Counted from the stretch's first letter, positions 19,401 through 26,841 are shown. The stretch is DNA of 64,000 bases from Cronobacter condimenti 1330 (GCF_001277255.1 NZ_CP012264.1:2418001-2482000), one strand, 5' to 3'. Program-made: numbers and translations. Notes: generated by a model not told the origin, from the letters alone.

Positions 19401-20646
19401 CGTTACTGCTCAATACCAGATTGCCAGGGCGCGTGGCCGTTCCTTTATCATCAATGCCCGCCGCCAGCGTACTGGTCTCGCTGCTGTTGATTCGTCCGGC
19501 ACGCGCGGTCAGATCGTCATGGGCTATCACGCTGCCGCTGTTATTCAAATCGGCCTGCGTAGCGAGAACGATCTGTTTATCAGAGCGCAGTCTTCCTCGG
19601 TTATCGATACCCCCCTGGCTGTCAACGCGCAGCGCATCGCGACTTTGCAGCGTGCCACTGTTCTCAAGCCTGCCGTCAGCCGTCAGACGCAGCTCTCCGG
19701 CACTTGCGCCAAGTTCGCCGGCGTTACGCACGCCAACCCCTTTTTCGGTGCCGACCAGCGTGATTTTATTGGCATACATGCCACCCAGCGTCGAGACGTC
19801 CACAGCGAAGGTGGGTTTACTCCCGGCCTGCGCTTTAACCGTGTTGACCGAGCCCGCCGCGCTGACTTGATTTCGCCCTGCCACCACATTCAACTGCTGC
19901 GCATGTACCTGGGCGTTAATCGCCACCGACTGAGCGATCAGCTGCGTGTAGTCTCCCTGGGTATCGTTCAGGCCTTTACCTTCAATGTTGATGCGCCCGC
20001 CGTTGACGTCGAAACCTTTCAACTGGCCGTTCTGCATCACTGGCGTGCCTGTGGTCAGTGTATTGCGACTGGCGTTAATAAAGCCGCAGCCATTACAGGT
20101 AATACCCGCCGGGTTGGCGATCACCACTTCAGCACGCTTGCCAGCCACCTCGACAAAGCCTTTGAGCTGGCTGGGGTTGCGGCTGTTGACCTCGTTAAGG
20201 ATCACCCGCGCTTCCTGTTTGCCCAACCACGGGTTGGCCGTCACCATTCCCCCCAACTGGGTGCGGGTGTTTTTATGACTGTTGTTAAGTATCGCGCCGC
20301 GCCTGTCAACGTCGAACTGGGAATAGCTATTGCGGGAGACGCCTGCCGCGCTCGGTTTCTGGATATTGACCTGCGGCAGCCCGTTAGCCGTTGATATTAC
20401 AGTGGGCTGCTGCTTGCGCGGTGCGTGACCGTCCGCCACGATATTCGCCTGCGCCGGCAGGCTGACGCAGCCCGCCGCGAGCCAGAGCGCAAAAGAGAGT
20501 GGGTGAACGCGTATATCAAGCCGTGCCGTCGCAAGCCTGGTGCTTTGGCGTACGCTGCTGGCGCGGCCGCAGCCAGCTATCTCCGCCACCACCATGAGCA
20601 TGCCACGGGCTTTGTTGAAGATCAGACGGTATAAGAGCTTGTTCAT
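10459..20646 (-). CDS. cdiA: Contact-dependent inhibition exoprotein CdiA
   Basis: A giant two-partner-secretion effector, 3395 residues from ATG 20646 (MNKLLYRLIFNKARGMLMVV). That N-terminus is the extended signal region, with cleavage expected after LPAQA near residue 67. The TPS secretion domain follows, with the NPAG motif near 178 (NPAGITCNGCGFIN). FHA-1 type beta-helical repeats run roughly 250-1450. A middle, probably receptor-binding, region follows (about 1500-1950) and contains an odd run of six lysines near 1635. FHA-2 repeats lie at about 2100-2750, and the pretoxin/VENN domain has VENNFL near 3015. The last ~380 residues are the toxin tip, ending with a compact domain that begins YRTMSQKQYEKFL. 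The protein is exported by CdiB, lies on the cell surface and delivers the tip into neighbouring cells. Confidence 0.95.
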   Translation of the reverse strand: MNKLLYRLIFNKARGMLMVVAEIAGCGRASSVRQSTRLATARLDIRVHPLSFALWLAAGCVSLPAQANIVADGHAPRKQQPTVISTANGLPQVNIQKPSAAGVSRNSYSQFDVDRRGAILNNSHKNTRTQLGGMVTANPWLGKQEARVILNEVNSRNPSQLKGFVEVAGKRAEVVIANPAGITCNGCGFINASRNTLTTGTPVMQNGQLKGFDVNGGRINIEGKGLNDTQGDYTQLIAQSVAINAQVHAQQLNVVAGRNQVSAAGSVNTVKAQAGSKPTFAVDVSTLGGMYANKITLVGTEKGVGVRNAGELGASAGELRLTADGRLENSGTLQSRDALRVDSQGGIDNRGRLRSDKQIVLATQADLNNSGSVIAHDDLTARAGRINSSETSTLAAGIDDKGTATRPGNLVLSSNGELAAHGQNVATQRLEAHGKRVDFSGSQTVADQVALTATAGEASTADATVKGRQLTITAAERITNDRGQIAAQTLSLNAPVLSNRGGLLRQESSDALTLKANSLDNGGGAIITAGDLNVKAPELNNRQGLIESTGHALTLTTDRLDNQQGTVQLSGAGPMTVTAQQLQGTQGELLSAGKLNVQGQTIDLDGATTQAQQISLKAQSLSHRDGIMQQQGSDAMTLDIANEVNNQQGRLESNGDLQLHAGALDNSKGTLLAAGAASQQLKIDGALDNSDGKILAAHKVSLEAETLQSQRGHLAAAGGEMTLQIAHELGNQGGRIEAKDNLTSQSGAFNNDGGTLLGDAVTIDTREQALSNVGGKLIADGALDLNSGRFDNTGGLAQAGDALRADTHGQALVNAATTQGGLLSGADMHILAGGIDNRAGVMAAQGQAAIQGGTFANNGGRVVADGDVTLASQALDNTGGMLQSAHRLTVDTHQQTLNNSDRGALIATDALTLTSGDVNNQNGEIATDGDATLITGTIDNRQGRMTAGGAAVLHGGDLNNQHGQIEVSGPAQLNIGSFDNSAGALTSGDTLTLGSRRLDNSGGRLQSNKDMTLDTTGEAVINRDSGAQGGIIALGNLQLRGGDIDNQSGFIAASGVAELMSGTVKNAQGQMAGNGGLLLHSQAVDNHSGTLQSGGDLLIDTAGQTLSNRDGKLVGTGATRVDSGSLDNQHGHIQGGSDLVLTAGVGGAALMNQDGKLLSAGSMTLSADSLDNQAGQVQAIGDGRIELAHQFDNRAGLVRGGQTLDVNATEILNRDTGKGENGIEANALSLTTQRLDNGNGALRATQHLIASINGMLDNRGGLTSSAGAFDLHDAAQGQKLTINNQGGTLIAGSEGSLHAASLSGDGKVLSQGSLTLTLGSGFHNTEALGANGNLTLATAGDLRNDGSITSGGEMHLQAQNINNTASAEISGQAVHLNARNALDNAGLIDGALTHLVAGTLNNIGTGRIYGDRIAIQAGSLNNLNQNGKAAVIAARDRLDIGAGTIDNRDHALIYSAGDMHIGGTLDSNLQATGRGGELNNYGATLEAGRNAQIDVAKIDNANRNLVTKVVTTENAKHHEAALSGQATHYDWSKVDTSRKNKYGVHTARMPDGSSGSKFYEYTFTRTVKETQVKQSDPGKILAGGNMRFNVDRLTNHDSQIVAGGALGIDSGVLANEATKGQRVITDVGRQTRWYAKKKKKKMGGTKTSQGKSRSNYRPAPVTQTIDLQTLVWQANGSAQGSGFKTQGHQDKRVADTARGAGEAGGLMAAAPVTLNALKASPLNSRPLALPPGQQFALTLPPTTVSGQAITPVIRVVTPDMKLPDNSLFRVKPESQSHYLVETDPRFTNQKQWLGSDYMQEALSDNQNLVHKRLGDGYYEQNLVRDQVTQLTGNRYLGNYSSDEDQFKGLMNNGIAFGKQYQLQPGVALSPEQMALLTSDIVWLVNQQVTLPDGTQQTVQVPQVYARVKEGDLTGDGALMGGHDVAIASRGDVINSGAIQGRAVTQVTAQNLSNSGFISGNRVDLNARQNIDNIGGQIRGGDRVALLAGHDITSTSTAGGDDSERWIDRPAGIYVQNNQGELRLSALNNVALIASDITNAGKAGKTAIAAGNDLQLSTLTTRHQERGDWGKGNNRAVDQQTDVGTSITTPGDLQLTAGRDINAVAATIKADGVAQLKADRDITLTAGRASTDITEHSKQSSSGWLSAASQETHEEVHTRKAEGTTLNAGKVQISAGRDVAVSGSNVVGTGDVSVTAKRDVSLSTATETDYHYKEETKNKSASLSKTTLHNISEQSATREVGALLSGDNVTVQSGNDLRVKGSSVVGDGDVALSAEHNVDITAATNTDSNWQLNEKKKSGLMGSGGIGFTIGSSKTKQDLKEKGTSQSQSQSTVGSNGRDVTISAGHQLHVGGSDLIAKKDLSLSGDSVVIDPGHDKRTSDQKFEQKSSGLTIALTGAVVDAVSNAVTAAKDASKQGDSRLAALQATKSVLSGYQAMQGKEMADTTGEPNSGIRISASINTQKSKSEQHQTSDQVSGSTLNAGGDLSINATGKHHGANSGDIVVAGSSMKAGGDASLNAARDILLTGAANTQKTTGSNSSSGGGVGVSFGVGQGSAGLSVFANVNAARGHEKGDGTDWTETTLDSGGKVSLRSGQDTSLTGAQVSGAQVTADIGRNLTVTSLQDSNHYDSKQSSVSAGGSFTFGTMTGSGYVNFSQDKMHSTFNSVAEQSGIFAGKGGFDVTVGSHTQLNGGAIGSTATADKNSLDTGTLGYINISNKADYKVSHAGGGFSSSGNLGAQAAINAASTLMSAVGSSGHAQGTTQAAVSEGTLTVRDTANQRQDVNGLQRDVTQANDAISPIFNKEKEQTRLQTVQMVSDIGNQVADIVRTQSDLDGLKAAIAQTGTSLQGLPEKERLAKLAVLRDTAVYKKVTENTGTGSDVQRAITAATAAVSGLAGGNLNAALAGAAAPYIANEIGKYITEENTAAGIMAHAVVNAVLAKVQGQDALAGASGAVVGEAMGYLIAQEVYKKDPWQLDETEKQTVAALSTLASGLAGALAGNSTEAVATAAKAGQTTVENNFLGESSRKQKDELVQKGLTEGLTLDEEKELIRLDTNNQMSDEYLDKYRHDPGSLTPDERDKLNLALTDFYYENLKYYDTDTVNKLVGSLFAEGATFRDYGFPYAASSELKNKITDINKAGLGFWDALTYTRDISPQERLYKDAISDLGVVNEHAYWARVGEPVLNFLPGAPGLLVNVKDAITGGSQMGQATASFLNDGPNADSAGRFLEGFLNAAGAVAGTHWGYKGATQPGKQIIGVPVTQSKNPLNPVQQYDAHGNEIVYRTMSQKQYEKFLNTGVMPATTETSVSPVLGYSSKYDGVTVKIVVKPGTFSELEKVGIAANSAAAKELPNMSTQTGKWMETNTRFKVEGGQMTTQLGQGKGMEIFNKNIVHFEKVQ

Positions 20647-20698
20647 CGTGCTATTCCCTGGGTTATCACGCACAGCTTTCCGGGTGCGCCCGCGCTAA

Positions 20699-22423
20699 TT
20701 AGTAATTCCAGTTCAGGCTGAAGCCAAAGGTAACGGGGTCAGTTTTAAAGCCTGGGGGCTTTGAGAGGGGGATGCCGCTGAACAAGTCATAGCTGAGGCG
20801 CGCGCGCTCAATAGCGCCGCGCAGCCCCAGCACGCCACCAGCCAAATGCTGGCCGCTCAGCTCTGCGTTGGTGCTACTGTTGCCGCCCACTTCACCATAA
20901 TCCGCCCCCAGATAGAGTTCCTGCGCAGGCACCGGCGTGCTCCAGCCGAGCGTGTTTTGCAACGTCCAGCCGCGGCTGGCGCTGAGAGTCCGCTCGCCAT
21001 CGAAACCACGTACCGTCCAGCGGTTGCCGATGGAGAATTCCTCCTGCGGCGTAAGCGGCGTGTCGCTCATCTGGCGGTGGTACTGGGTCGTCCAACTGAA
21101 GTCCTGTGACCACAGCGCGAAGGGCATGGTCAGCGAGGCGTCCCACGTCAATATCTTTGAAAGCGCCGTGGCATAAGTTTCGTCATCGACTTCTTCTTCC
21201 CAGGCTGGCTGTGCGCCGAACCAGCGCGTGCCGCGTTGATAGCTAACACTGGCGTCCAGCGTGGCAGGCCCAATGTGGTGATTATGCTCAAGCCCCAACT
21301 GCCAGGCGCTGGTACGCCGCCGCTGGTTCTCCACCTCAACATCTTCGATAAAGTTGTGTGTTTCGCGAAGCGTCACATCCCAGGTCACGCTGGTTTTGGA
21401 GGTGGCGCCGCGATGCAATACGCGGCTTAGCTGTACGTCCAGGGCGTGGCTTTTACCGGAATAGAGGATGTCCGCGTTGCGCCCGGCGATGGTCCGACTA
21501 TAGGTGTAGTCGCTGGCAGTCAGCCCCAGCGCCCAATAACCAAAGGGCACAGAGTAATGACCGGAGAAGTTTTTGCTGCTTTTACGACCGGCGAAACCCA
21601 AATCGCGGCTGGCGGTCACATAGAAGAGATCGCTGAGGGAGGCAGGATTGTCCAGCGCAAGCATAACGCCGCCTTGATAGCGGCCAGTACTTTCAGTGCC
21701 GGTATCATCTACCCAGGCCCCGACACGCCAGAACCGGCTTTGCACACGTTGAATAATAATATCGCTCTCCCCCGGCGCTTCGCCCGGCTGGAGTTCCATA
21801 CGCGCCTCCACCGTCGGCAGACGCTGCAGGTTTTCCAGCCCCTGTTCGATGTCCCGAAGATCGAGCAGATTACCCTCGTGGGCGGGCATTGCGGGCCAGA
21901 GGCTGACGTAGCGTCCGGAGTCGGGGGTGAGCGCGACATGCCGGTTACGGCCTGGCACCACCAGTAGTTTGAGTTCACCTTCGCGTAGCTCCTGCTGCGG
22001 TGCCAGCACGCGTGTCGTTACCCAACCGTGTTCAATAATGCGGTTTTGCAGAGCACCGATCACCGTATTGATGCCCTGGACACCAAGGCAGTGTCCTACC
22101 GCCTGGTTCGCCAGGCGCTGCAGTGGCAACCAGTGCGGTAGCGCGTCGTTCCCTGTCAACGTCACGCGATGGATCATGAAGCAGGGGCTCTCTTGCGGAA
22201 ATACCAGGTGTGAAGATGGCGCCACGGTGAGAGGAATGCGAATATCCGGCGCCTCAGCGGCCAGCCGGGCCTCACGTGCTTTTTGCTGTTGCTGCTGATG
22301 CTGGAATTGCTCTTTCGATTGCAATGCAGAAATTGCAGGGTCTCCAGGCGTAGCGCTGAGCGCGACGGGAGGCGTCATCAGCATCAATACCAGTCCGTAA
22401 TGGAGAAGCGCTTTTCCCTGCAT
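20699..22423 (-). CDS. cdiB: Two-partner secretion outer-membrane transporter CdiB
   Basis: An Omp85/TpsB-family beta-barrel of about 574 residues that exports CdiA. ATG 22423 is chosen over an in-frame GTG at 22435 because it has a plausible AGTGGA upstream and directly begins the signal peptide (MQGKALLHYGLVLMLMTPPVALSA). A Gln-rich linker follows (EQFQHQQQQQKAREARLAAE), then POTRA domains (about 90-240), and the 16-strand barrel with the conserved VRGF motif of the plug loop (NRWTVRGFDGE). It ends in aromatic SLNWNY as barrel proteins do. It precedes cdiA by about 50 bases in the same operon. Confidence 0.93.
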   Translation of the reverse strand: MQGKALLHYGLVLMLMTPPVALSATPGDPAISALQSKEQFQHQQQQQKAREARLAAEAPDIRIPLTVAPSSHLVFPQESPCFMIHRVTLTGNDALPHWLPLQRLANQAVGHCLGVQGINTVIGALQNRIIEHGWVTTRVLAPQQELREGELKLLVVPGRNRHVALTPDSGRYVSLWPAMPAHEGNLLDLRDIEQGLENLQRLPTVEARMELQPGEAPGESDIIIQRVQSRFWRVGAWVDDTGTESTGRYQGGVMLALDNPASLSDLFYVTASRDLGFAGRKSSKNFSGHYSVPFGYWALGLTASDYTYSRTIAGRNADILYSGKSHALDVQLSRVLHRGATSKTSVTWDVTLRETHNFIEDVEVENQRRRTSAWQLGLEHNHHIGPATLDASVSYQRGTRWFGAQPAWEEEVDDETYATALSKILTWDASLTMPFALWSQDFSWTTQYHRQMSDTPLTPQEEFSIGNRWTVRGFDGERTLSASRGWTLQNTLGWSTPVPAQELYLGADYGEVGGNSSTNAELSGQHLAGGVLGLRGAIERARLSYDLFSGIPLSKPPGFKTDPVTFGFSLNWNY

Positions 22424-23054
22424 AAAAAGATCCACTGAAAAGTAATTTATATTTTAGGTAATAATCCTATTTTATCTGCCTTTGAAATAGGCTATCAATT
22501 CTCTTTATATTGCGGACACCAATAAGAAATAAAATAATTAAAAAAAGAGCATTACGGATTTTGCAGCGAATAATTTGGCTTAGGTCGCCATTAACTCCTT
22601 ATAATGATATTTCACAGTATCGCTAAGCCTATTTTTTTATGCGCAGCATGGCTGCCTTACATCTATATTAACTGAACTGTTACGCATAGTTAATATCACC
22701 ACCTGAAACAAACTGCGCATTATTTAATGCAAATTTTCCCAATACGCAGCCGTATTTACGTTATACAGAAATAAAGGTTAGCGCATATCCGTTTAGCGCA
22801 AGCGATAAAACGCCCTCTTTTTAACTTTTAATATATCGGCATGATGCCTGAGTATTCAGACATCACCCGTGTTTCATTTCGCCGTTTACCCTCTGGTTAC
22901 ACGAGCCTATATCGCGGTTAGGTTCCTCTTACAGCAAAGGCGGCCACGTTGCGCCAGATGCCTGACCGCTGTTGTACCAGATTTATGGCTAAGCTCAGGT
23001 GATAAACGTGTACACTGCTGCGGTTTTGAATTTAAGCGCCCAGGAGGCAACAGT
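22424..23054. other. AT-rich promoter region between cdiB and yecA
   Basis: Six hundred bases separate the divergent cdi operon and yecA. The first 430 bases are strongly AT-rich, unlike the backbone, with many runs of A and T of the kind bound by H-NS. The cdi promoter must lie here. I do not see one clear -35/-10 pair and assign none. From about 22870 the composition returns to backbone level. The tRNA genes that precede yecA in E. coli are not present. Confidence 0.45.
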
Positions 23055-23723
23055 ATGAAAGAAGGCCCATTGACCGACAAAGAGCTGCAATGGCTTGACG
23101 ATATGCTGGAGAAATATGGCAGCGAGGCGTCCATTGTTGATGTCGCCGAGCTGGATGGCCTGCTGACCGCCGTGCTTTCCGGTCCGCGTTCGATTGAGCC
23201 AAGTGAATGGCTGGTCGCGCTGTGGGGCGGTCAGAATCGCGTTCCCCGCTGGAGCAACGAGCGTGAGATGAACCGCTTTATGGACCTGTGTTTCCAGCAT
23301 ATGAATGATATCGCCGATCGTCTCGCGGAGTACCCCGAACAGTTCGATCCGCTGTTTGGCGTGCGCGAGATTGAAGGCCAGGATTTCACCGTGGTGGAAG
23401 AGTGGTGCTTTGGCTATATGCGTGGTGTGGCGCTCAGTGACTGGTCGGCGCTGCCGGAAGAATTACAGCCCGCGCTGGATGCTATCGCCCTGCACGGCAA
23501 AGAAGAGAACTTCCCGCAGCTAGAGGCGCTTTCTCAGGAAGCGTTAGAGGCGCGTTTTGCCGCTATCCGCCCTGCCGCGCTGGCGCTGCATGATTACTGG
23601 ATAGCCCAGCCGGAGGCAGTGCCTGCGCCGCAGGAGCCGGTTATTACGGAGGAAAAACCAGGGCGCAACGACCCTTGTTTTTGCGGCAGCGGTAAAAAGT
23701 ATAAGCATTGCTGTCTGCATTAA
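23055..23723 (+). CDS. yecA: UPF0149-family SEC-C protein YecA
   Basis: A cytoplasmic protein of 222 residues. ATG 23055 has AGGAGG 8 bases upstream; the open frame extends further 5' but without support. The UPF0149 helical domain ([48 protein letters not shown]) is followed by a C-terminal SEC-C zinc motif with CxC and CC ([17 protein letters not shown]), as at the end of SecA. It matches E. coli YecA closely along its length. YecA has been linked to ribosomes or the Sec system through this motif; its exact job is not settled. It is backbone, just outside the CDI island. Confidence 0.93.
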   Translation: MKEGPLTDKELQWLDDMLEKYGSEASIVDVAELDGLLTAVLSGPRSIEPSEWLVALWGGQNRVPRWSNEREMNRFMDLCFQHMNDIADRLAEYPEQFDPLFGVREIEGQDFTVVEEWCFGYMRGVALSDWSALPEELQPALDAIALHGKEENFPQLEALSQEALEARFAAIRPAALALHDYWIAQPEAVPAPQEPVITEEKPGRNDPCFCGSGKKYKHCCLH

Positions 23724-23727
23724 TACC

Positions 23728-23752
23728 ATGCGCCTGTGGGCGCATTTTTTTA
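23728..23752 (+). terminator. Terminator of yecA
   Basis: ATGCGCC (23728-23734) pairs with GGCGCAT (23739-23745) and is followed by a T-run, 5 bases after the yecA stop. Confidence 0.85.
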
Positions 23753-23836
23753 ATGGGTAGCGCATCGCCCACGCTTTCTCGCCAGAACACGTCCCCTGTT
23801 ATGAATCACTGAACGCCCCTGGGCGTGCGCAGGTCG

Positions 23837-24424
23837 TTAATCCCTTTGCACCATGGCCACTATGGCTTCACGCAACTCCGCTTTCGCCTGCGTGGCGTCA
23901 ATTGCGCCAAGCGTGACGGCCCAGGAGAGCCCTTCGGCGGCGCCGAACATTGCCCACAGCGCGGCGTCGCGCAGCGCAGCATGAGCGCGAAACGGCGTAA
24001 ACAGCGCACGGCATTTGGCAATGAATTCGACCGCATAATCCTGACGCAGTTTTTCAAGCTCTGGCGTGCCCGTAAGTGCCGCCATTACGTTCGGCATCTC
24101 TCGCCCCTGTAACAACACACATTCGATATAAGCCTCGGCAATCACCGCCGCAAGCGGCGCCAGCGCAGGCGTTGTTTGGGCAATCGCCTCGTCCATTTTG
24201 ATGTTCTGGCGCTGTTCATATTCGCGATACAGCGCCGCCAGCAGGCCAGAGCGGCTGGTGAAATGATCGTAAACCACAGGCTTGGTGACGCCAGCACGCT
24301 CCGCCAGCCTGCCGAGCGTCAGCGCCTCGGTGCCCTCTTCACGGATTATCTGCCAGGCCACTTCGATAAGTTGGGTATAGCGCGCCTCACGGCTCAGCCG
24401 CTGACGGGTGCGAAATTCAGACAT
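23837..24424 (-). CDS. TetR-family transcriptional repressor
   Basis: A 195-residue regulator. ATG 24424 (MSEFRTRQR) is chosen because AGGAGAAAGG precedes it. The N-terminal helix-turn-helix is clear (ALTLGRLAERAGVTKPVVYDHFTSRSGLLAAL), and the rest is the variable helical ligand domain. It is divergent from a flavodoxin-fold quinone reductase gene, and a 49-bp near-perfect palindrome lies between them. This regulator most likely represses both, and releases on binding a quinone-like or electrophilic compound. The ligand is an inference from the target gene. Confidence 0.9.
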   Translation of the reverse strand: MSEFRTRQRLSREARYTQLIEVAWQIIREEGTEALTLGRLAERAGVTKPVVYDHFTSRSGLLAALYREYEQRQNIKMDEAIAQTTPALAPLAAVIAEAYIECVLLQGREMPNVMAALTGTPELEKLRQDYAVEFIAKCRALFTPFRAHAALRDAALWAMFGAAEGLSWAVTLGAIDATQAKAELREAIVAMVQRD

Positions 24425-24444
24425 CGCCTTTCTCCTTGACAATA

Positions 24445-24493
24445 TAACCTACCAAAAGTAACTTACCAATGGTAGGTTACTTTTGGTAAGTTA
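24445..24493. promoter_or_regulatory. Palindromic operator between the TetR gene and the quinone reductase
   Basis: Left arm 24445-24468 (TAACCTACCAAAAGTAACTTACCA) and right arm 24470-24493 are inverted repeats that match at 22 of 24 positions. Each arm itself holds two AAC(C/T)TACC units, so there are four half-sites in all. It sits 20 bases before the TetR start and 44 before the reductase start, ideal for repressing both. Confidence 0.8.
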
Positions 24494-24536
24494 TGTTACG
24501 TCGAATACTGCCCGATGGCAACGCAGGAGGAATGAT

Positions 24537-25133
24537 ATGCACGCACTGATCGTGGTTTCGCATCCGTCCGAACACGCCCTGACCCACCGCGTCGCGCACG
24601 CGCTGGCCGAGGGAATTACCCTTGAAAACGCGCGCCATAGCACAGAGATAGCCGATCTCACGCGTGAGGGCTTTAATCCGGTCTTTAACGAGGCCGACTA
24701 CGCTGCATTTATGAAAACCGCGCCGGTACCGGCAGATGTCGCAAAAGAGCAGGCGCGGGTTGAAGGCGCCGACGCGCTGGTGCTGGTCTTCCCGATTTAC
24801 TGGTGGTCGATGCCGGGGCTGTTGAAAGGCTGGATCGATCGCGTCTTCGCTAACGGCTGGGCGTATGAGGAGCGCGCCGACGGGGGGATCGTGAAAAAGC
24901 TCGGCCATTTACCGGTGCATCTGGTCGGCATTGGCGGCGCGAATCACGCGACGTACGAAAAACATGGTTACCGGCAGGCGTATCACGCGCAAATCGCCCA
25001 CGGCATTTTTGACTACTGCGGCGCACCGGTTATCACAAACGAGACGCTGTTCCTGCCGGATCTCAGCACGCCTGAGGCCGCCATTGCACAGGCGAAGGCC
25101 ATCGGCGCGCGCGTTTTTCAGGCACAACTATAA
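24537..25133 (+). CDS. NAD(P)H:quinone oxidoreductase, flavodoxin-like fold
   Basis: A 198-residue cytoplasmic flavoenzyme. ATG 24537 follows GCAGGAGG. It starts MHALIVVSHPSEHALTHRVA, the FMN/FAD-binding loop of the NQO1/MdaB-type family. The conserved VFPIYWWSMPGLLKGWIDRVF active-site block lies near residue 85, and GGANHATYEKHGY forms the flavin/quinone region. Expected role: two-electron reduction of quinones or related electrophiles with NAD(P)H. The divergent TetR gene and shared palindrome indicate inducible expression. The exact substrate is unknown. Confidence 0.88.
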   Translation: MHALIVVSHPSEHALTHRVAHALAEGITLENARHSTEIADLTREGFNPVFNEADYAAFMKTAPVPADVAKEQARVEGADALVLVFPIYWWSMPGLLKGWIDRVFANGWAYEERADGGIVKKLGHLPVHLVGIGGANHATYEKHGYRQAYHAQIAHGIFDYCGAPVITNETLFLPDLSTPEAAIAQAKAIGARVFQAQL

Positions 25134-25396
25134 CGCGCATTACGGTCCTGGCCAGCCGCACATCAGCAGTGCTGGCCTGAGCGCGCCGGTCTCACCCGCG
25201 GCTATGCTTGTGGTAATGCTCCGGCGTGGGTTCGCAGGTATGCGGCACACGTGTTGCGCTCACGTGCGGGCTCTGGGGGAGTCAGGCGAGATAAAAGAAA
25301 ACCCGGCGCGTCACGGCGTTGCCGTCTCTGCCTGCAGATAATGCAGGACAAGACGCAAGCCGGGCACCACGCCGGGTGACTGCGGATGCCGGGCTA

Positions 25397-26104
25397 TCAG
25401 GCCGCGGCGCCGTTGGTTTGTGCGGCGAGGTGCGCGGCCCAGAGGCTCGCTACCCATTTCACGCCGCGCGCCGTAAAGCGCGGTTGGGAGAACGTATGCA
25501 GGTTTTCACCGACGCCTGAGCGCAGCGTAAAGTAACCCGCCTGGAGGTGATGGTGCTGCGGCACCAGCGTGCCGTTCGCGCGCATCATGATGTTGCGCTC
25601 AAGCAGGAACTGGCGGAACTCCGGCTCCTTCACCTTCAGCATTTTGCACAGCTGGCGAAAGCCAAGCGACTCTTCAACCTGAACGAAACGATCGAAAAAC
25701 TCGGCTTTAGGGGCGAAGAGAGCCAGCTGCTGCTCCGCCCGCTGACGCTTTTCATACTGCTCGGCCCAGGCGCGTGCGGCCGCCGCCGGGTTAGTAAAAT
25801 CCGGCAGACTGGCATTGCGTTCACGCTCCTGCCAGCGATCGAGCATTTCGGCGGTAAAGGCCGGCGAAATGCGGGCGACCGTCAACAGCGAGTCGCGTTT
25901 ATTTAACAAAAACTCCTGACGCATCTCCCCTTCCCGCTCGTACAAATTAATGCCGATGGGCTGGGACAGGCGCTGCGCCGTTTCCAGGCTTTTGATCATG
26001 CGCTTCACTTCACTGTGGGCAATACCTGTCAACGTAGCGATTTCACGGCTGCTCATTGTGACCGATTGATCCTGAGCATTAAGATTTTCCAGCGGAATCA
26101 TCAT
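25397..26104 (-). CDS. KilAC-domain antirepressor-like protein, stand-alone
   Basis: A 235-residue protein that resembles phage antirepressors. The N-terminal part (MSSREIATLTGIAHSEVKRMIKSLE) is a Rha/AntA-type helix-turn-helix DNA-binding domain. A charged linker follows (WAEQYEKRQRAEQQLALFAPKAEFFDRF), then a C-terminal KilAC domain (VEESLGFRQLCKMLKVKEPEFRQFLLERNIMM..., PQHHHLQAGYFTLR). ATG 26104 is taken; a GTG at 26116 is possible. No other phage gene lies within several kilobases, so this is either a domesticated regulator or the last trace of a prophage. Base composition is like the backbone, favouring long residence. Confidence 0.8.
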   Translation of the reverse strand: MMIPLENLNAQDQSVTMSSREIATLTGIAHSEVKRMIKSLETAQRLSQPIGINLYEREGEMRQEFLLNKRDSLLTVARISPAFTAEMLDRWQERERNASLPDFTNPAAAARAWAEQYEKRQRAEQQLALFAPKAEFFDRFVQVEESLGFRQLCKMLKVKEPEFRQFLLERNIMMRANGTLVPQHHHLQAGYFTLRSGVGENLHTFSQPRFTARGVKWVASLWAAHLAAQTNGAAA

Positions 26105-26316
26105 AGGTTTCACCACTCATTCACTGACTCAATTACAACAACACCTGGTGCTTTGTAGAAATAGTATACAGCGACCTGGTTAAATATCCAGTAGATTTTT
26201 TAAGCGGTTTTACTTAAGTGTCAGGCGAGGCGCGGCCTGGCGCGAGTGGTCTGCTATGTGATTAAAAACAAAGCGCTTCTCAGTTCGCTGTTTTTTCACC
26301 CCTTTGTGATGCCCAT

Positions 26317-26342
26317 AAAAAAAGCCCGCGGCAGCGGGCTTC
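26317..26342 (-). terminator. Terminator of the AhpD-like gene
   Basis: On the minus strand, AAGCCCGC (26341-26334) and GCGGGCTT (26329-26322) form the stem around TGCC, followed by a run of T. It lies about 20 bases after the gene stop. Confidence 0.85.
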
Positions 26343-26361
26343 TCAGCGGAAAAATACAGGT

Positions 26362-26841
26362 TCAGGCAAGGTCTGCACGCGCCAGACCGAACGCCGCATC
26401 CTGGCTGCCCGGTGCCATTTGCGACACCAGTTGCAGACGGTTCCAGCTATTGATGATGGCGACTGCGAAGGCAATCTCCGCGATCTCCGTTTCAGAGAAA
26501 TGCTCGCGCGCCGCACTATAGTGCGCATCGCTGATGCCCTCCTCTGAAATACGCGTCATCGCCTCTGTTAAGGCCAGCCCCGCCTTCTCCTTTGCGCTAA
26601 AGAGTGGCGACTCGCGCCAGACCGCCAGATGATAAAGACGCAGCTCGCGCTCACCCGCCATCTTCGCCTCTTTACAGTGCATGTCGACACAAAACGCACA
26701 GCCGTTGAGTTGCGAAGCGCGAAGGTCAATCAGGTGTTTAAGCGTCGGGGTCAGGCTGCTTTTTTTGAGCGCAGCGCTGGCAGTGATCAGCGTGTTGACC
26801 AGTGCCGGAATGGCCTGGTAATGGTTTACGCGCGTCGTCAT
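26362..26841 (-). CDS. Carboxymuconolactone decarboxylase family (AhpD-like) protein
   Basis: A 159-residue cytoplasmic protein; AAGGAG precedes ATG 26841. The alkylhydroperoxidase-like core is clear (LKHLIDLRASQLNGCAFCVDMHCKEAK), with the redox CxxC and downstream His. The family includes AhpD, which reduces peroxides through this dithiol, and decarboxylases that lack it. The CxxC here argues for thiol redox chemistry. It is divergently transcribed from a MocR regulator that likely controls it, and a terminator follows. Confidence 0.88.
   Translation of the reverse strand: MTTRVNHYQAIPALVNTLITASAALKKSSLTPTLKHLIDLRASQLNGCAFCVDMHCKEAKMAGERELRLYHLAVWRESPLFSAKEKAGLALTEAMTRISEEGISDAHYSAAREHFSETEIAEIAFAVAIINSWNRLQLVSQMAPGSQDAAFGLARADLA

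Noticed and set aside
12382..20634. Long plus-strand open frames opposite cdiA, some over 300 codons (for example 16012-17178 and 18667-20394)
   Set aside because: They are antisense shadows of the repetitive, GC-rich cdiA coding sequence. They lack ribosome sites and have repeat-derived composition, and cdiA itself is a clear full-length gene.
22869..23054. Extension of yecA upstream to 22869
   Set aside because: The extra 62 codons lack similarity to YecA, and ATG 23055 has a perfect AGGAGG at correct spacing.
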